Positions 24,416-34,112 of a stretch of DNA of 64,000 nucleotides are shown in pieces; position 1 is the stretch's first letter; every line of letters begins with the position of its first letter. This DNA is from Pectobacterium zantedeschiae (GTDB lineage: Bacteria > Pseudomonadota > Gammaproteobacteria > Enterobacterales > Enterobacteriaceae), in the NCBI RefSeq assembly GCF_004137795.1, contig NZ_NWTM01000001.1, positions 1,043,229 to 1,107,228 on the forward strand, read 5' to 3'. The translations under genes were made by a program, and so were the position numbers. A model generated the notes under the pieces. It made no database searches and was not told where the DNA came from. It saw nothing but the letters and a program-made list of their open reading frames with translations.

Positions 24416-25132
24416 TTACCTTACTAAGCGGCTGGCCAGCAGACGTTGCCATGACTGTGGAAGCACAGAAATCAATTTGAGTAATAGCGCAAAGCGCAGA
24501 GGGAAGGCGATTTCACGTTTCTTCTTTGCCAGACCACGCCGAATAGCATCAGAGGCGTGTGAGACGGAAATCAACATCGGCATGGGGAAATCATTACGCG
24601 CGGTCAGCGGAGTATCCACAAAACCTGGCAGGATCAGCGACACGGTGATATTACGCGCCTGTAAGTCTAACGACAGGCTACGAGCGAAATAGGCCAGCGC
24701 CGCCTTTGAGGCGCCATAGGCTTCCGCTCTCGGTAAGGGAACGAGGCTGGCGGTTGAACCAACCAACGCCAGATGGCTGTGGCTGGCAAGCTGTGGCAAT
24801 AATACCGACAGACAATTTACCGGACCGATCACGTTGGTTGTCAGCACCCGGTTTATTTTTTCCGCCTCAACGACACCGTTATCCAAGTATTCACAGGTTC
24901 CCGCGCAGAGAATCACCAGATCGGCTGTGATACCCTCCAACGCTTGACGGGTGTCGGCCAGAACCGTCATGTCAAATGCCCGCGTGTGAAGGGTAGGAAA
25001 AGAGACTGTCAGTGCGTGAAGCCGTTGTTCATCACGCCCACAGGCGAGGACATCCCAACCGTCTCTGGCATAATCCAGCGCCAGCTGTTTGCCGATTCCA
25101 GAGCTGGCGCCAGTAATTAACACTCGCTTCAT
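24416..25132 (-). CDS. Short-chain dehydrogenase/reductase
   Basis: A 238-residue SDR. The NAD(P)-binding TGASSGIG lies at the N-terminus (VLITGASSGIGKQLALDYA), the catalytic serine is in LVGSTASLV and the YxxxK pair in AEAYGASKAALAYF. A hydrophobic C-terminal tail may touch the membrane. It overlaps the upstream NTF2-like gene by four bases (ATGA) and is five bases from the flavin oxidase gene. Confidence 0.88.
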   Translation of the reverse strand: MKRVLITGASSGIGKQLALDYARDGWDVLACGRDEQRLHALTVSFPTLHTRAFDMTVLADTRQALEGITADLVILCAGTCEYLDNGVVEAEKINRVLTTNVIGPVNCLSVLLPQLASHSHLALVGSTASLVPLPRAEAYGASKAALAYFARSLSLDLQARNITVSLILPGFVDTPLTARNDFPMPMLISVSHASDAIRRGLAKKKREIAFPLRFALLLKLISVLPQSWQRLLASRLVR

Positions 25133-25608
25133 GCCTGAAGTCTCGATTTGAAATAACGGATTAACGAGCCGAGCAAGGGAACATGCTGATAAAGCATCGC
25201 GCCCATGTCGTAATAGTCGCGATGGTAGATCACTTTGTCGTCCGCGAAGAGCAGGTGGCTACAACCCGCGAGCGTCAGCGGCGCATTTCGCTTTAACGAC
25301 GGATGCGCATAGTGCATTGTCCAGAACATCGTTGCACCGCCGCGGAAAGTGTGGATGTCGCTGATATCGAACTGACAGTAGCTCAGATTGTCGAGTGAAT
25401 GGGAAAAGTAACGATGTAACATACTCAGTCCGTGATGACTGGATACGGGATCGATGAAATGAATGTCCTGATGATAAATATCACCCAACTCCGTTAATCT
25501 CTCGATTGTCAGCTCTCGATAGAATGCCCTTATTTTCAGCAAAACAGACTCATATTCGCCGTTTTCTAGCGATATATCGTCCCCCTTGCGCGCTTTTTCT
25601 ATCGTCAT
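25129..25608 (-). CDS. NTF2-like (SnoaL-type) protein, first gene of lipid cluster
   Basis: A 159-residue protein from ATG 25608 (MTIEKARKGDDISLENGEYE), preceded by GGGAGTGG. The body, from IRAFYRELTIERLTELGDIY through HFIDPVSSHHGL to YHRDYYDMGAMLYQHVP, resembles the SnoaL/NTF2-like alpha-beta cone fold, which often binds small hydrophobic molecules or acts as a cyclase or isomerase. It leads the operon that continues with SDR, flavin oxidase, DUF1365 and CFA-like genes. No catalytic role can be assigned. Confidence 0.75.
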   Translation of the reverse strand: MTIEKARKGDDISLENGEYESVLLKIRAFYRELTIERLTELGDIYHQDIHFIDPVSSHHGLSMLHRYFSHSLDNLSYCQFDISDIHTFRGGATMFWTMHYAHPSLKRNAPLTLAGCSHLLFADDKVIYHRDYYDMGAMLYQHVPLLGSLIRYFKSRLQA

Positions 25609-25794
25609 AACCACTCCCGTTAAGGTCACCCATTCCCACATAATTAGAATGGCTAACAGATAGAGGAACTCAACGTTTATTAATTGAAAGTCATATAGTT
25701 AGGTATAGATTGAATCCACAGTTCGTCAAATACGATTTTGAGGAACACAACAGAAGATAAATACATTAGGAGGGAGGATGTGGCAGAAAAAGGA

Positions 25795-25835
25795 AAACAT
25801 GGCGCGAGTTTTAGTGACAACGTCACGCCATGTTT
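25795..25835 (-). terminator. Hairpin downstream of srfC
   Basis: A 10-bp perfect stem AAACATGGCG (25795-25804) and CGCCATGTTT (25826-25835), 28 bases past the srfC stop. An alternative inner stem GTGAC/GTCAC (25814-25826) overlaps one arm. On the minus strand the stem ends in four T. Probable terminator of srfABC. Confidence 0.6.
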
Positions 25836-25862
25836 CTTACATCAGCAGCGGTAGGTTGACTG

Positions 25863-28325
25863 TTATTTCTCAGCGGGCTTAATCAGCGCCAAAATTGTGC
25901 CGAGTTGCTCACGCTGTTCAGCACTAACTTCTCGCGCAGCGGAGTAGCCTGCGTTCTGGATAATCATCTCATTCAGACCAACCAGCCAGTCATAGATATA
26001 AAATGCCGTATTGTTGGTCGGCGTGAGCGACAGTTTGGTTAAGCGCTGTGAGGCCCCAAAGCTGACCGCCTGTTTTTCCGGCTTGGCGAAAATTTTATGG
26101 CCGCGATTGATGCGGCTGGCAGGGCGCAGGGATTCATCAAGCTGTTGGAAGCCGAGCCAGGCGACAAAGTCACCGAGAATAGTTAGCACGCGTGAAACCT
26201 GACGATCGGCTTTATTCTCGCGATTAATGCCTAACTGCTCACCATCAACCAACATATCGACCAATGCTTCTTCGATACGTAAACGGATGCTGCCGGTAAT
26301 CAGTTCTTCGACCAGCATTTCGATCGTTGATTTCGGCACATTCAGCAGATCGAGGAGTGGGGCATTTTCCGGTAGGCCGCGCAGATAGTTAATCCAGTAA
26401 CGATAAACGCCGTGCGCATAGTCCGCTTCATAGCCATGATCGATCGTCAGAACGGGCATTACAGGCTGGTCGATAGCGATCGGCTCATCGGCAAACAGAT
26501 CGATTTCGATCCCGACACCAAACGGATCGCTATTCGTCAAAGGCGCAGACAGGTCTTCAGCATCGGCATGGAAACCGCCGTAACTTGTTCCTTTCTGTTG
26601 CAGATACAAACGGCGCAGCTCATCACGCGAGGGCAGAAGGCGTTCCAGCAGCTCACCGTGCACACCGGTGCGGGTCTGGAGTGATTTAAGCAAGGTTTCT
26701 GCAATGCGCTGTTTTTCAGCCGGATCGTCAACATCCACGGGTAGATACCAGTTACCCAGTAGGTTATCGCTGAGTTCACGTTGGATCTCGTTAAGCTGTT
26801 CGTTGATGCGTCCCAGCTTCACTTCCCGGTGAACTTCAGTCCCCAACCAGGTTGCCATCCGTGTGACACCACGTTTGTCCATCGCCAGCATCGTTCCCCA
26901 GGCGTCCCCCGGATTACCGACATAACGTTGTACTGCGGCGTCGTAGTTTTGCCCGTGCGTAATACGACGGTCGTGGCGGGTCACCGCCCAAATCAGCCCC
27001 GGTTTGCGGTGGCTACGAACCTGCGCATTTTCACCCTGAGTCTGTTTAACCCAGTGATCCAGCGCCTTGCCGACCACTTTAACGTCGGCACGATCGCCAG
27101 CGGCGCTGCATACCATCAGTACGTTCATTTCCTGATTATCGGTATAGCGTTCCAGCAGATAGGCACGTTTGGCACGCAATAGCGTGTGCGCCAGCGGATA
27201 CAGTGTATTTTGACCTCTCGCTGGTGGCGCGTTCCGCGTCTCGCGAAGCTCACCAAAGCCGGGGAAATCCAGTACATCAACCTGCTCGAACAACGCTTCT
27301 TTTGGCGGCGATTGTAGCGGGATAAGTAACTCCGCCGTCAGCATCGTTAACTCCGCCAGCGAGAGTTCTGCCGTTTTCCCGGCGCGACCGTTTTGAATCG
27401 GGCGCACCAGCACGCTAGGATCGTCAGTACTGTGCAGTCGTTCCAGCGCGGAACCGTCGATCAGACCGTCTGCCGGATTTAACTCATCATCCACCAGTGT
27501 TCGCAACGGTGCTAATAACTTACTCGCACCGGACAAGTGTTGCAGCGTGTGGCTGAAATGGCGATACGCAGAGGTCAGCGAATTCAACTCTCCCCACAGT
27601 ACGGAGAAGAGTTGGGCGCGGTCATCTACGGTGAGATAAGGCGCTAATTCAATCGCGACTGGCCAAAAGTGTGCTTCCAATTGCTTTTGCCGCTTCACAT
27701 CGTGACGCACGAGATAATCCCAGAGTTCGACCACTTCATCGCGGCTCATCCCTTCAACGGGTTCTGGCTGGCGGTGCATCAACAGCGTTTTAATATGCTC
27801 GGCGATATGGCGTTCATCCAGCTCTTCAAACGTTGTCTCTTGGTTGAGATCGTTTAAAAACGCGTTAGCCATGATCTTGCCGACATCCAGCTCGCTGAGG
27901 AGCTGTAACTGAACAGGAAACGATTTGTTCTTCACGCCCGACTGTCTGCTAAAGCGCGTAACGAGCGCGGTTGCCCGGTCGGAGGGATTAATGTGATCGA
28001 TAAAATCCAGCTGTTGCCCTTCAAATGAGGTTTCCAGCTTGCCGTTTTCTCCCCCTGCCAACGACGAGATAAGATAGCTTTTCCCCGCCTGAGACAGGCC
28101 AAAAAAGCCGATAGCAATCTCTTTCTGCGCCACATCGGACAGGTGCTGCGCTTTATTGTGGTTACGGCGCAGTTTGACAATAAGACGGTCGGCTTCAATA
28201 TCCAGGCGTGGGGCGTTCTGACGCGTGCTTTCAACCCAGTCTATGGCCTGTTCAACACCTTGCGCGACGGCCTGTAGCTGGCTGTGAAGCCGGGTGGAGA
28301 GCTGTTTGGGCGTTAATCGTTTCAT
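25863..28325 (-). CDS. srfC: SrfC family putative virulence factor (P-loop GTPase-like)
   Basis: An 820-residue protein. A P-loop GLSQAGKS is at residues 76-83 (KEIAIGFFGLSQAGKSYLI), and a G3-type DFPG is at about 353-356 (DVLDFPGFGELRE), an arrangement like large dynamin-type or engulfment-type GTPases with a long insertion. No signal peptide or membrane helix. SrfC was first named as an SsrB-regulated factor in Salmonella; its activity is not established. The start overlaps the srfB stop by four bases. GTPase activity is my inference from the motifs. Confidence 0.85.
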   Translation of the reverse strand: MKRLTPKQLSTRLHSQLQAVAQGVEQAIDWVESTRQNAPRLDIEADRLIVKLRRNHNKAQHLSDVAQKEIAIGFFGLSQAGKSYLISSLAGGENGKLETSFEGQQLDFIDHINPSDRATALVTRFSRQSGVKNKSFPVQLQLLSELDVGKIMANAFLNDLNQETTFEELDERHIAEHIKTLLMHRQPEPVEGMSRDEVVELWDYLVRHDVKRQKQLEAHFWPVAIELAPYLTVDDRAQLFSVLWGELNSLTSAYRHFSHTLQHLSGASKLLAPLRTLVDDELNPADGLIDGSALERLHSTDDPSVLVRPIQNGRAGKTAELSLAELTMLTAELLIPLQSPPKEALFEQVDVLDFPGFGELRETRNAPPARGQNTLYPLAHTLLRAKRAYLLERYTDNQEMNVLMVCSAAGDRADVKVVGKALDHWVKQTQGENAQVRSHRKPGLIWAVTRHDRRITHGQNYDAAVQRYVGNPGDAWGTMLAMDKRGVTRMATWLGTEVHREVKLGRINEQLNEIQRELSDNLLGNWYLPVDVDDPAEKQRIAETLLKSLQTRTGVHGELLERLLPSRDELRRLYLQQKGTSYGGFHADAEDLSAPLTNSDPFGVGIEIDLFADEPIAIDQPVMPVLTIDHGYEADYAHGVYRYWINYLRGLPENAPLLDLLNVPKSTIEMLVEELITGSIRLRIEEALVDMLVDGEQLGINRENKADRQVSRVLTILGDFVAWLGFQQLDESLRPASRINRGHKIFAKPEKQAVSFGASQRLTKLSLTPTNNTAFYIYDWLVGLNEMIIQNAGYSAAREVSAEQREQLGTILALIKPAEK

Positions 28326-31309
28326 TTTTTAAATACACTCCCACTATCGATCCAATAATGGGTCGCTCCAGAACCGTTAGCGGATAATGTGTTCAATTTA
28401 AGTCGTAAATGATGAGGTGGAACGCGGGTACCGTCTTCCAGCACTGCATCAGCAATCTCAAAGCGCTCGGGGCTATCTTGGTCATCGCTCTTCGTCACAG
28501 CTAGTCGCACGCGTAGCTTACTGTCGCCGACGACCTTACGGGCTAAATCCTGATCGACAATCGATAGCATATAGAGCGAGGACGCTGGCCAGCGTTCATT
28601 GTCCAACTGGCGGAATCCGAGGCAGAGAGAACCACGCACCTGGAAGCTGTGTTTCGGATCCAGCACGAAATCAGGCTCATCCAGATCGATATCGCTGTAA
28701 TACACATTATCCAACGTCAGCGCGTTGTTGCTGTCCATCATGCCGAGGTAGCGTACTGTGGAATACGGCTGGAAATCACCGACCTTAAAGTAAAAGCCCG
28801 GCAGACGCAGATCGAGCGCCAACAGGCACAGCATCGCGCCGACAGCAGCGGTGGATTTCGGGTTATCGATGCGCCCACGTTTGTTAAACGGATACCAGTC
28901 ATTAGTGTGATAGCCATCCAGCGACAGCATCCGGTTAATCGGCAGTGGTTGCAGGTGGCGGAACAGCGCCTGAATTCCAGGGAAGCGCGAAGGACGACCC
29001 GTGAGCAGCAGCACATCGCATGAATACAGCGATACCACTTCAGACATCAGTCGCAGATTCTGCGTGATGTTCATTTTGTTCGACAAGAATTCGCCGTGCA
29101 GTTTGCTCAGCTTGAGAATAAGCGGCACCTGCAAAATATCAAAGACGACATCGCTAACTGGTAGCTCGCGCTGTACTTCCGTATTGATGTATTCCAGCAC
29201 TTTTTCCGTCGGAGCCTGTTCCAACAGTTCACCGAAAGTGGATTCGATCTCGGCGCTGGTGTCCAGCGGATCAAAGCGTTCGTAGGCTTCCAGAATTGCG
29301 CGACCAATTGGAATGAAGACCTGCAACGTTACCTGCTGGCGCAGCGTAAGTTGCGCATCCATACGGCCTTCATTGCCGAACAGCTTCGCCATCAGCACAT
29401 CCGGGCTAGCCATTCCTGCGGTTTTCAGTGCAGCCTGTAGCGCGGGGAGGATATAAAGCTGAATCACATCCAGCAGGATATCGTCGCCTGCGACCTTAAA
29501 ACCTTCACGGAACAGCAGGCGTGGAATGATTTTAACGTTATTACCGACACCGTCATCGAGCAGATATTGCGTAATGGCAAGGTCAGTGGTGCCGCCGCCG
29601 ATGTCGATTGAGGCAATGCGCAACGTTTTCCCTGCGGGTTCACCTTCATCGAGTTCTTTATCTGGGCGAGCCATGCTGGCGAAGAAATCTTCTGCTCGGC
29701 CACCAAAGTTCACCTGTGCTTCGTTGTACAGATAAACCATCTGCCCGCATGTGGCTTCGTCCCATTCGATTTGCACGTCAGGCACGGGAACTCGACTCTG
29801 CTGCTTGTCAGCCAGCGTGGTGAAATCCTCATCCATCGGGTGCCAGTCCATCGCTTTCCAGACCAGCGCAATCGCTTCATGCATGCGGCGGCGGAAAATT
29901 TCACGCTCAGGCTTCGGCATCGCGGAAGGCAACGTCAAAATGATGTTACGCAGTTGGCGCGGTGCGCTGCTGTGGATCATTTTCAATCGCTGGGCGGCAC
30001 TGTTCATCTGCATGAGCGCCTGTGCCAGCAATTCGGAGAGCATGAAGGTCATGATCGAACTGCGGCTATAGTGTGGCGAAAACACCGGTAAACGCTCATC
30101 CAGCGGCTGGTTGTAGAGCGGTTGACCTTCATCATTCAGCATGATGGTCAGCGGCATAGCTGTCGCTAACGGTTCGGTTTGAGAATGCGCGTCCGTCTGG
30201 CTGAAGCGCCAGCCTGGCGCATAACTCTCTTCGTCCCACAGATAACGACGCGGGCTGGAAATACCACTCGATCCTTCCGTTCCCTGACGCAGCAGCGCCA
30301 TGTGGCTGGCTTCACGTCCGACACGGGTGATCGACGGCCAGATGAAAGCGTCATCACGGCCGCTTTCCACGGAGAAGTTTTCCTTGCCGAATTTTGCCTG
30401 TGAAAACTCAACGCGGCTCTCAAACAATTCGTTATACAGATAGTGCGGCTCACTCAGATCGCGCAGTTGCAGCTCATAGGTCTGTTTCAGACCGTTGCTT
30501 TCATCTGCATGGTCTTCTACCAGAATGCCGCAGGTGTGCGAGTTACCGACATCCAAAATCAAGTCAACGTTGACGGCTGGTTCTTGCAACGTGCTGGTAT
30601 TGATGCGGATTTCCGGTACTTCAAGCTGGTTGCCCAGCATATCCAACACATTCAGGTAATGTGCCTGATATTCGAATCCTCTGAGCGCCACTTTCACATC
30701 ATGGCTATCGCGATTTTCCAGTGCTTTAACCCGCTGAGTAAAGACTTCACGCAGCCAGCCGTCGACCCAGGTTTCATCGAGGAATTCACCCAGCTCATCG
30801 CTGTGATAAGCCAGCGCGAAATTTCCGCCGGTTTTGATGTCATTGGCATTCGGTGCCAGTGACTCATACTCGTGGCCTTCGGGATAGGTTTTGGTATCAA
30901 ACGCCAGACAAATACGGTGCGTGTTACCGTCCTGATCGGGCGTATCCAACGCAAGGATCTGCATCCGCGCCCAGTTGTCTGGGCCGCCCATAAAGGTACG
31001 CGGTGGATTGAAGCGGAAGAAGGGCAGCGGCAGCCAGATCTTCTCCAGCAGCTTCAGTGATTGCTCAAGTGAAATACTTAACTCAGGCTTCACCACTTCC
31101 GGTGGCATACCTGTTGTAGAAGGCAGCAAGAATTTATCCGTATGCTCATCATAAAGCAGGTGCAATAAGGGACCGTTGGCACTTTTACGCACATAGCAGT
31201 TAGGCTGTTCAGCCAAAAACTGCGGCTTTAAAGCAAAATCCAAAAACTGAATCCCGCTGTCCTGAATCAACGTAATGCGTTGTTTATAATCGGTAATCGT
31301 CGCCAGCAT
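28322..31309 (-). CDS. srfB: SrfB family protein (actin/Hsp70-like ATPase fold)
   Basis: A 995-residue SrfB-family protein. Two ASKHA (actin, sugar kinase, Hsp70) phosphate motifs are visible: LDVGNSHTCGI at 252-262 and IDIGGGTTDLAI at 568-579, and an adenosine-type motif LLLTGRPSRFPGIQALF near residue 770. The spacing of more than 300 residues between the phosphate motifs is longer than in Hsp70. No signal peptide. It is the middle gene of srfABC, two bases after srfA and overlapping srfC. ATPase function is inference. Confidence 0.87.
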   Translation of the reverse strand: MLATITDYKQRITLIQDSGIQFLDFALKPQFLAEQPNCYVRKSANGPLLHLLYDEHTDKFLLPSTTGMPPEVVKPELSISLEQSLKLLEKIWLPLPFFRFNPPRTFMGGPDNWARMQILALDTPDQDGNTHRICLAFDTKTYPEGHEYESLAPNANDIKTGGNFALAYHSDELGEFLDETWVDGWLREVFTQRVKALENRDSHDVKVALRGFEYQAHYLNVLDMLGNQLEVPEIRINTSTLQEPAVNVDLILDVGNSHTCGILVEDHADESNGLKQTYELQLRDLSEPHYLYNELFESRVEFSQAKFGKENFSVESGRDDAFIWPSITRVGREASHMALLRQGTEGSSGISSPRRYLWDEESYAPGWRFSQTDAHSQTEPLATAMPLTIMLNDEGQPLYNQPLDERLPVFSPHYSRSSIMTFMLSELLAQALMQMNSAAQRLKMIHSSAPRQLRNIILTLPSAMPKPEREIFRRRMHEAIALVWKAMDWHPMDEDFTTLADKQQSRVPVPDVQIEWDEATCGQMVYLYNEAQVNFGGRAEDFFASMARPDKELDEGEPAGKTLRIASIDIGGGTTDLAITQYLLDDGVGNNVKIIPRLLFREGFKVAGDDILLDVIQLYILPALQAALKTAGMASPDVLMAKLFGNEGRMDAQLTLRQQVTLQVFIPIGRAILEAYERFDPLDTSAEIESTFGELLEQAPTEKVLEYINTEVQRELPVSDVVFDILQVPLILKLSKLHGEFLSNKMNITQNLRLMSEVVSLYSCDVLLLTGRPSRFPGIQALFRHLQPLPINRMLSLDGYHTNDWYPFNKRGRIDNPKSTAAVGAMLCLLALDLRLPGFYFKVGDFQPYSTVRYLGMMDSNNALTLDNVYYSDIDLDEPDFVLDPKHSFQVRGSLCLGFRQLDNERWPASSLYMLSIVDQDLARKVVGDSKLRVRLAVTKSDDQDSPERFEIADAVLEDGTRVPPHHLRLKLNTLSANGSGATHYWIDSGSVFKK

Positions 31310-31311
31310 GA

Positions 31312-32694
31312 TTATTTACTCTCGCGCTTTATCGTCATCGGGAAAACGGTGTCTGCGTCATAACGACCAATACACTCCGCAGCGGTGCCGGATGCACCTT
31401 GTTTACAGACCAGCTCTGGCATTTGGAAACGAGAATTATCGGAACAGCGCGCACCAGAACGGCTGTTGATGATCAGGTTACCGGATCCCATTAATCCTGC
31501 CTCAACGTTAGCGCGACACGTGACACCGTCACCATGAGTAATGCGTGCCGTTCCTTTACCATTTTGGATTTGGTAACGCAGGCTAGGCGGCCTGCCAGTA
31601 ATCGGGGCTTTGCCATCAACAATGACGCGCCAGTTGCCGTTCAGGAACTTGATGGAACCAATTTTCACTGCGTCGGCTGGCATGACTAAATCATCTTTGC
31701 CGGCAGGAAGTGCTGGCACTTGCTCTGTCGCTGGTTCAACTGGCGGAGCAACAGGCTCTTTGGGTTCTGCGGCAGCAGGGGCTTCTGGTTTAGCTGCTTC
31801 TACGGTCGGCGCAGCAGCGACAGGTGGAGCTGAAATAGGGGGCTCAGCCGCTTTCACACTCTCTTTTTCTGCGATAGCCGGAACTGGTGGTGGCGTAGGT
31901 TCCGCTGGCGTGGAAGAAGGCAGCGCGCGTTTTTCCGGTTTGACCGTTGCCGCTTGGTCGGATGTCGGTTTGTCATCTTGCCCTGAAACACAGCCGCGTA
32001 TCTGTAATGACAAAATTGCTAATAGTGCGGCGGCAGGTAATAGCCACCACAGACGGAAGAATGGCGGACGAGCAGGCAACGTTGCTGCCGCAGCGACAGG
32101 CTCGGGCTGAATAATAGGCTGTGGTTCCGGCTCAGGTTCAGGGTCGACCAGCGGAGGCGTTGGGGCGCTAGCTACGGGAACAGGGGCAACAAAAAGTGGC
32201 TCAACTTCCTTAATGACAGGCCGCAGGCAGTCCAACGCATCAAGGCGGGATTTCTTATCGAGATTGACGAAGCCCCAGAATGTTAAGACTGGCTTACCAT
32301 CAACCAGATAGACGTGGTTCGCGCCTGGGAACTGTATTGCTTTTGCCAGCAGGACACCAAAAAGTTTCTGCCCGGCTTTTTCTGCATTTTGCGCACGCTG
32401 GCTGATGTCGGCAACCGCAGTTTGATAGGTTTCCAGTAACGCCAGCGCCTTTTCTCGTTCTTCTTCACTAGCGGCAATCCAGGAGGTGACTTTACCGTCA
32501 ACCGGTGAATACCAGTCAATGCGGTCGCCATGCTCGTTGGGTTGGGGAATTGCCAGACAATCGGCAATCTGCTGTTGTTTTCTGAGACGTAACGTTTCCC
32601 GCAATTGAAGTGCCGATGCATAAACTGGCTGCCCGTTCTCACCCAGCGCCAGAAAATCATCCAAACTTCCACTACGTAAAAATAATTTTGCCAC
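31312..32694 (-). CDS. srfA: SrfA-like membrane-anchored protein
   Basis: A 460-residue protein, first gene of the srfABC operon. Residues 1-165 form a cytosolic-looking domain; 170-205 are Pro/Glu-rich; one membrane helix spans about 213-232 (FRLWWLLPAAALLAILSLQI); a long Pro/Ala/Glu linker leads to a C-terminal domain (about 340-460) with four cysteines, probably periplasmic. This topology would tie the predicted SrfB and SrfC nucleotide-binding proteins to the inner membrane. Assignment is by operon position and overall resemblance to SrfA-like proteins. Confidence 0.75.
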   Translation of the reverse strand: MAKLFLRSGSLDDFLALGENGQPVYASALQLRETLRLRKQQQIADCLAIPQPNEHGDRIDWYSPVDGKVTSWIAASEEEREKALALLETYQTAVADISQRAQNAEKAGQKLFGVLLAKAIQFPGANHVYLVDGKPVLTFWGFVNLDKKSRLDALDCLRPVIKEVEPLFVAPVPVASAPTPPLVDPEPEPEPQPIIQPEPVAAAATLPARPPFFRLWWLLPAAALLAILSLQIRGCVSGQDDKPTSDQAATVKPEKRALPSSTPAEPTPPPVPAIAEKESVKAAEPPISAPPVAAAPTVEAAKPEAPAAAEPKEPVAPPVEPATEQVPALPAGKDDLVMPADAVKIGSIKFLNGNWRVIVDGKAPITGRPPSLRYQIQNGKGTARITHGDGVTCRANVEAGLMGSGNLIINSRSGARCSDNSRFQMPELVCKQGASGTAAECIGRYDADTVFPMTIKRESK

Positions 32695-33109
32695 GCAAAA
32701 GAGACCTTTTGTAATGATGCCTAAAGCAGAAAATAAAATGTAATCTGCGACAGGGTATACTGTAGTGCGAATGATGGCGAATCAAACGCTTAAAGAAGTG
32801 ATAAAACTAACAAATATTTGAGCAATAGAAAAAGTGGGAAACGAGAAATATCACTCACAAGCTGCGGGCAACGTCCAGATAATATGATGATAACACTGAA
32901 AAAAATGGTGCGATGCTGCTCACTTTAGCTCGTGATTAGGGAAAAGACAGGGAAGATTCCCGTAGGAACGTCTCACACCGGTGTTCATTCCGTGTACCTT
33001 GATGCTTAAACGATCAGCATTAGGCAAAATAGCGGGCGCTTTTATTAAACGTAATCTGACAGAAACGAGGGATACTGCACGGTGTCAGCGTCCCTCATAC
33101 TGTGGGCGA
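32695..33109. other. Intergenic region, srfA upstream and exlX downstream
   Basis: About 415 bases. The srfA promoter must lie near its left end on the minus strand. A hairpin GAGGGA...TCCCTC at 33067-33096, 14 bases past the exlX stop, could terminate exlX. Nothing else was recognised. Confidence 0.45.
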
Positions 33110-33799
33110 TTACAGTTGGACGTTGCCTGTGATCAGGTAGGCGGATGAGGTACTTTGTGACATCGGCGGCAACGTATCACTGAGGACGTTGCCTTTTACA
33201 TCAGTAAATTCAATGGGAATATCGTTCATTCCGACGTGCTCAACAATAAAGTGGTTATAGTCTGTTTTTTGTGCGGCAATCCATTGGTTACCGCGCATAT
33301 ATTTCATTTCAATAACCGGATATTTTACATTTCTGAATTGCACTGCCGCCCAATAAGGATTTGAGCCTTCCTTTATACGATAAATAACGTTTCCATTTAC
33401 CGGTGCTTCGATCAGCGTCCAGTCTATATTAATTTTCCCATCCCGCAGGTCACCTATTTTTTCGAAAGCATTAAATGATAAATCTAATGCACAATCTCCA
33501 CCTTCAGGGTAAAGGTCTGTGACATAAACGACCGTACTACCTTTTGGGCCATTTACTTTCAGGTAAGCCCCTGCCAGTGACGCTTTCACACCACGATAAT
33601 CCAGCTGGCTTCTGTTTAACGCTGTGATCTCCATATTCTGGGGGATCGGATCCAATAAGAGTGCGCCGCCCTGATACCCAGAGCCGGTTGCGGTTGCATA
33701 GCCGTAACAGATATCGTCCAGTTCCCACTGGGCGTGTGCGGTATTAATCAGGGGAATGACGCATAATGCAGACAAAGCTAACGAGGTTATTTTATTCAT
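33110..33799 (-). CDS. exlX: Bacterial expansin (plant cell-wall loosening protein)
   Basis: A 229-residue secreted protein that loosens plant cell walls without hydrolysis. Signal peptide 1-23 (ends NTAHA-QWE). Domain 1 (about 24-125) is a double-psi barrel with GYATATGSGYQGGALLLD and the essential aspartate in TDLYPEG (D95); domain 2 (about 130-229) is a CBM63-type cellulose-binding domain, with RIKEGSNPYWAAVQFRN and KTDYNHF. It aligns through its length with Bacillus subtilis EXLX1 (YoaJ). The first of the two adjacent binding-surface tryptophans of EXLX1 is tyrosine here (Y149-W150). Expansins are characteristic of xylem- and soft-rot plant pathogens. Confidence 0.94.
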   Translation of the reverse strand: MNKITSLALSALCVIPLINTAHAQWELDDICYGYATATGSGYQGGALLLDPIPQNMEITALNRSQLDYRGVKASLAGAYLKVNGPKGSTVVYVTDLYPEGGDCALDLSFNAFEKIGDLRDGKINIDWTLIEAPVNGNVIYRIKEGSNPYWAAVQFRNVKYPVIEMKYMRGNQWIAAQKTDYNHFIVEHVGMNDIPIEFTDVKGNVLSDTLPPMSQSTSSAYLITGNVQL

Positions 33800-34112
33800 G
33801 TTTCACATCCAATATGATTCAAGATTAATAACATAGGTGAGTTGTAAAAATACACCAAAACAGAAGTCCATTTTCTGAAAGTCGATTGCTTTGGCACATC
33901 GATAATCAGCGTTTTGTATAAATAAGTAAATCGGTTTTATCTTAAAAAAATAAAGCAGTGAATATATCACTGAGTTTATTTCTATGGTGTGAAATTATTA
34001 TTGAAATAATAGATTTGGATTTATGCAGAATGTGTTCTACGGTTTAAAGGGTATGGTGACAGCATAATTTCGCTAGCTGCCAATAGCTAATCTATGATGA
34101 AGAGGAGATTAC
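33800..34112. other. Divergent intergenic region exlX / osmC
   Basis: About 313 AT-rich bases that must carry both promoters. AAGAGGAG at about 34099 precedes the osmC ATG. No clear KdgR-like operator was found for the expansin gene. Confidence 0.4.

Noticed and set aside
31610..32110. 166-codon plus-strand ORF rich in Ala, Gly and Ser
   Set aside because: Antisense of the Pro/Ala/Glu-rich linker of the SrfA-like protein; low complexity explains the open frame.
33800..34112. KdgR-like operator for the expansin gene
   Set aside because: AT-rich palindromic fragments are present but none matches the KdgR consensus well.
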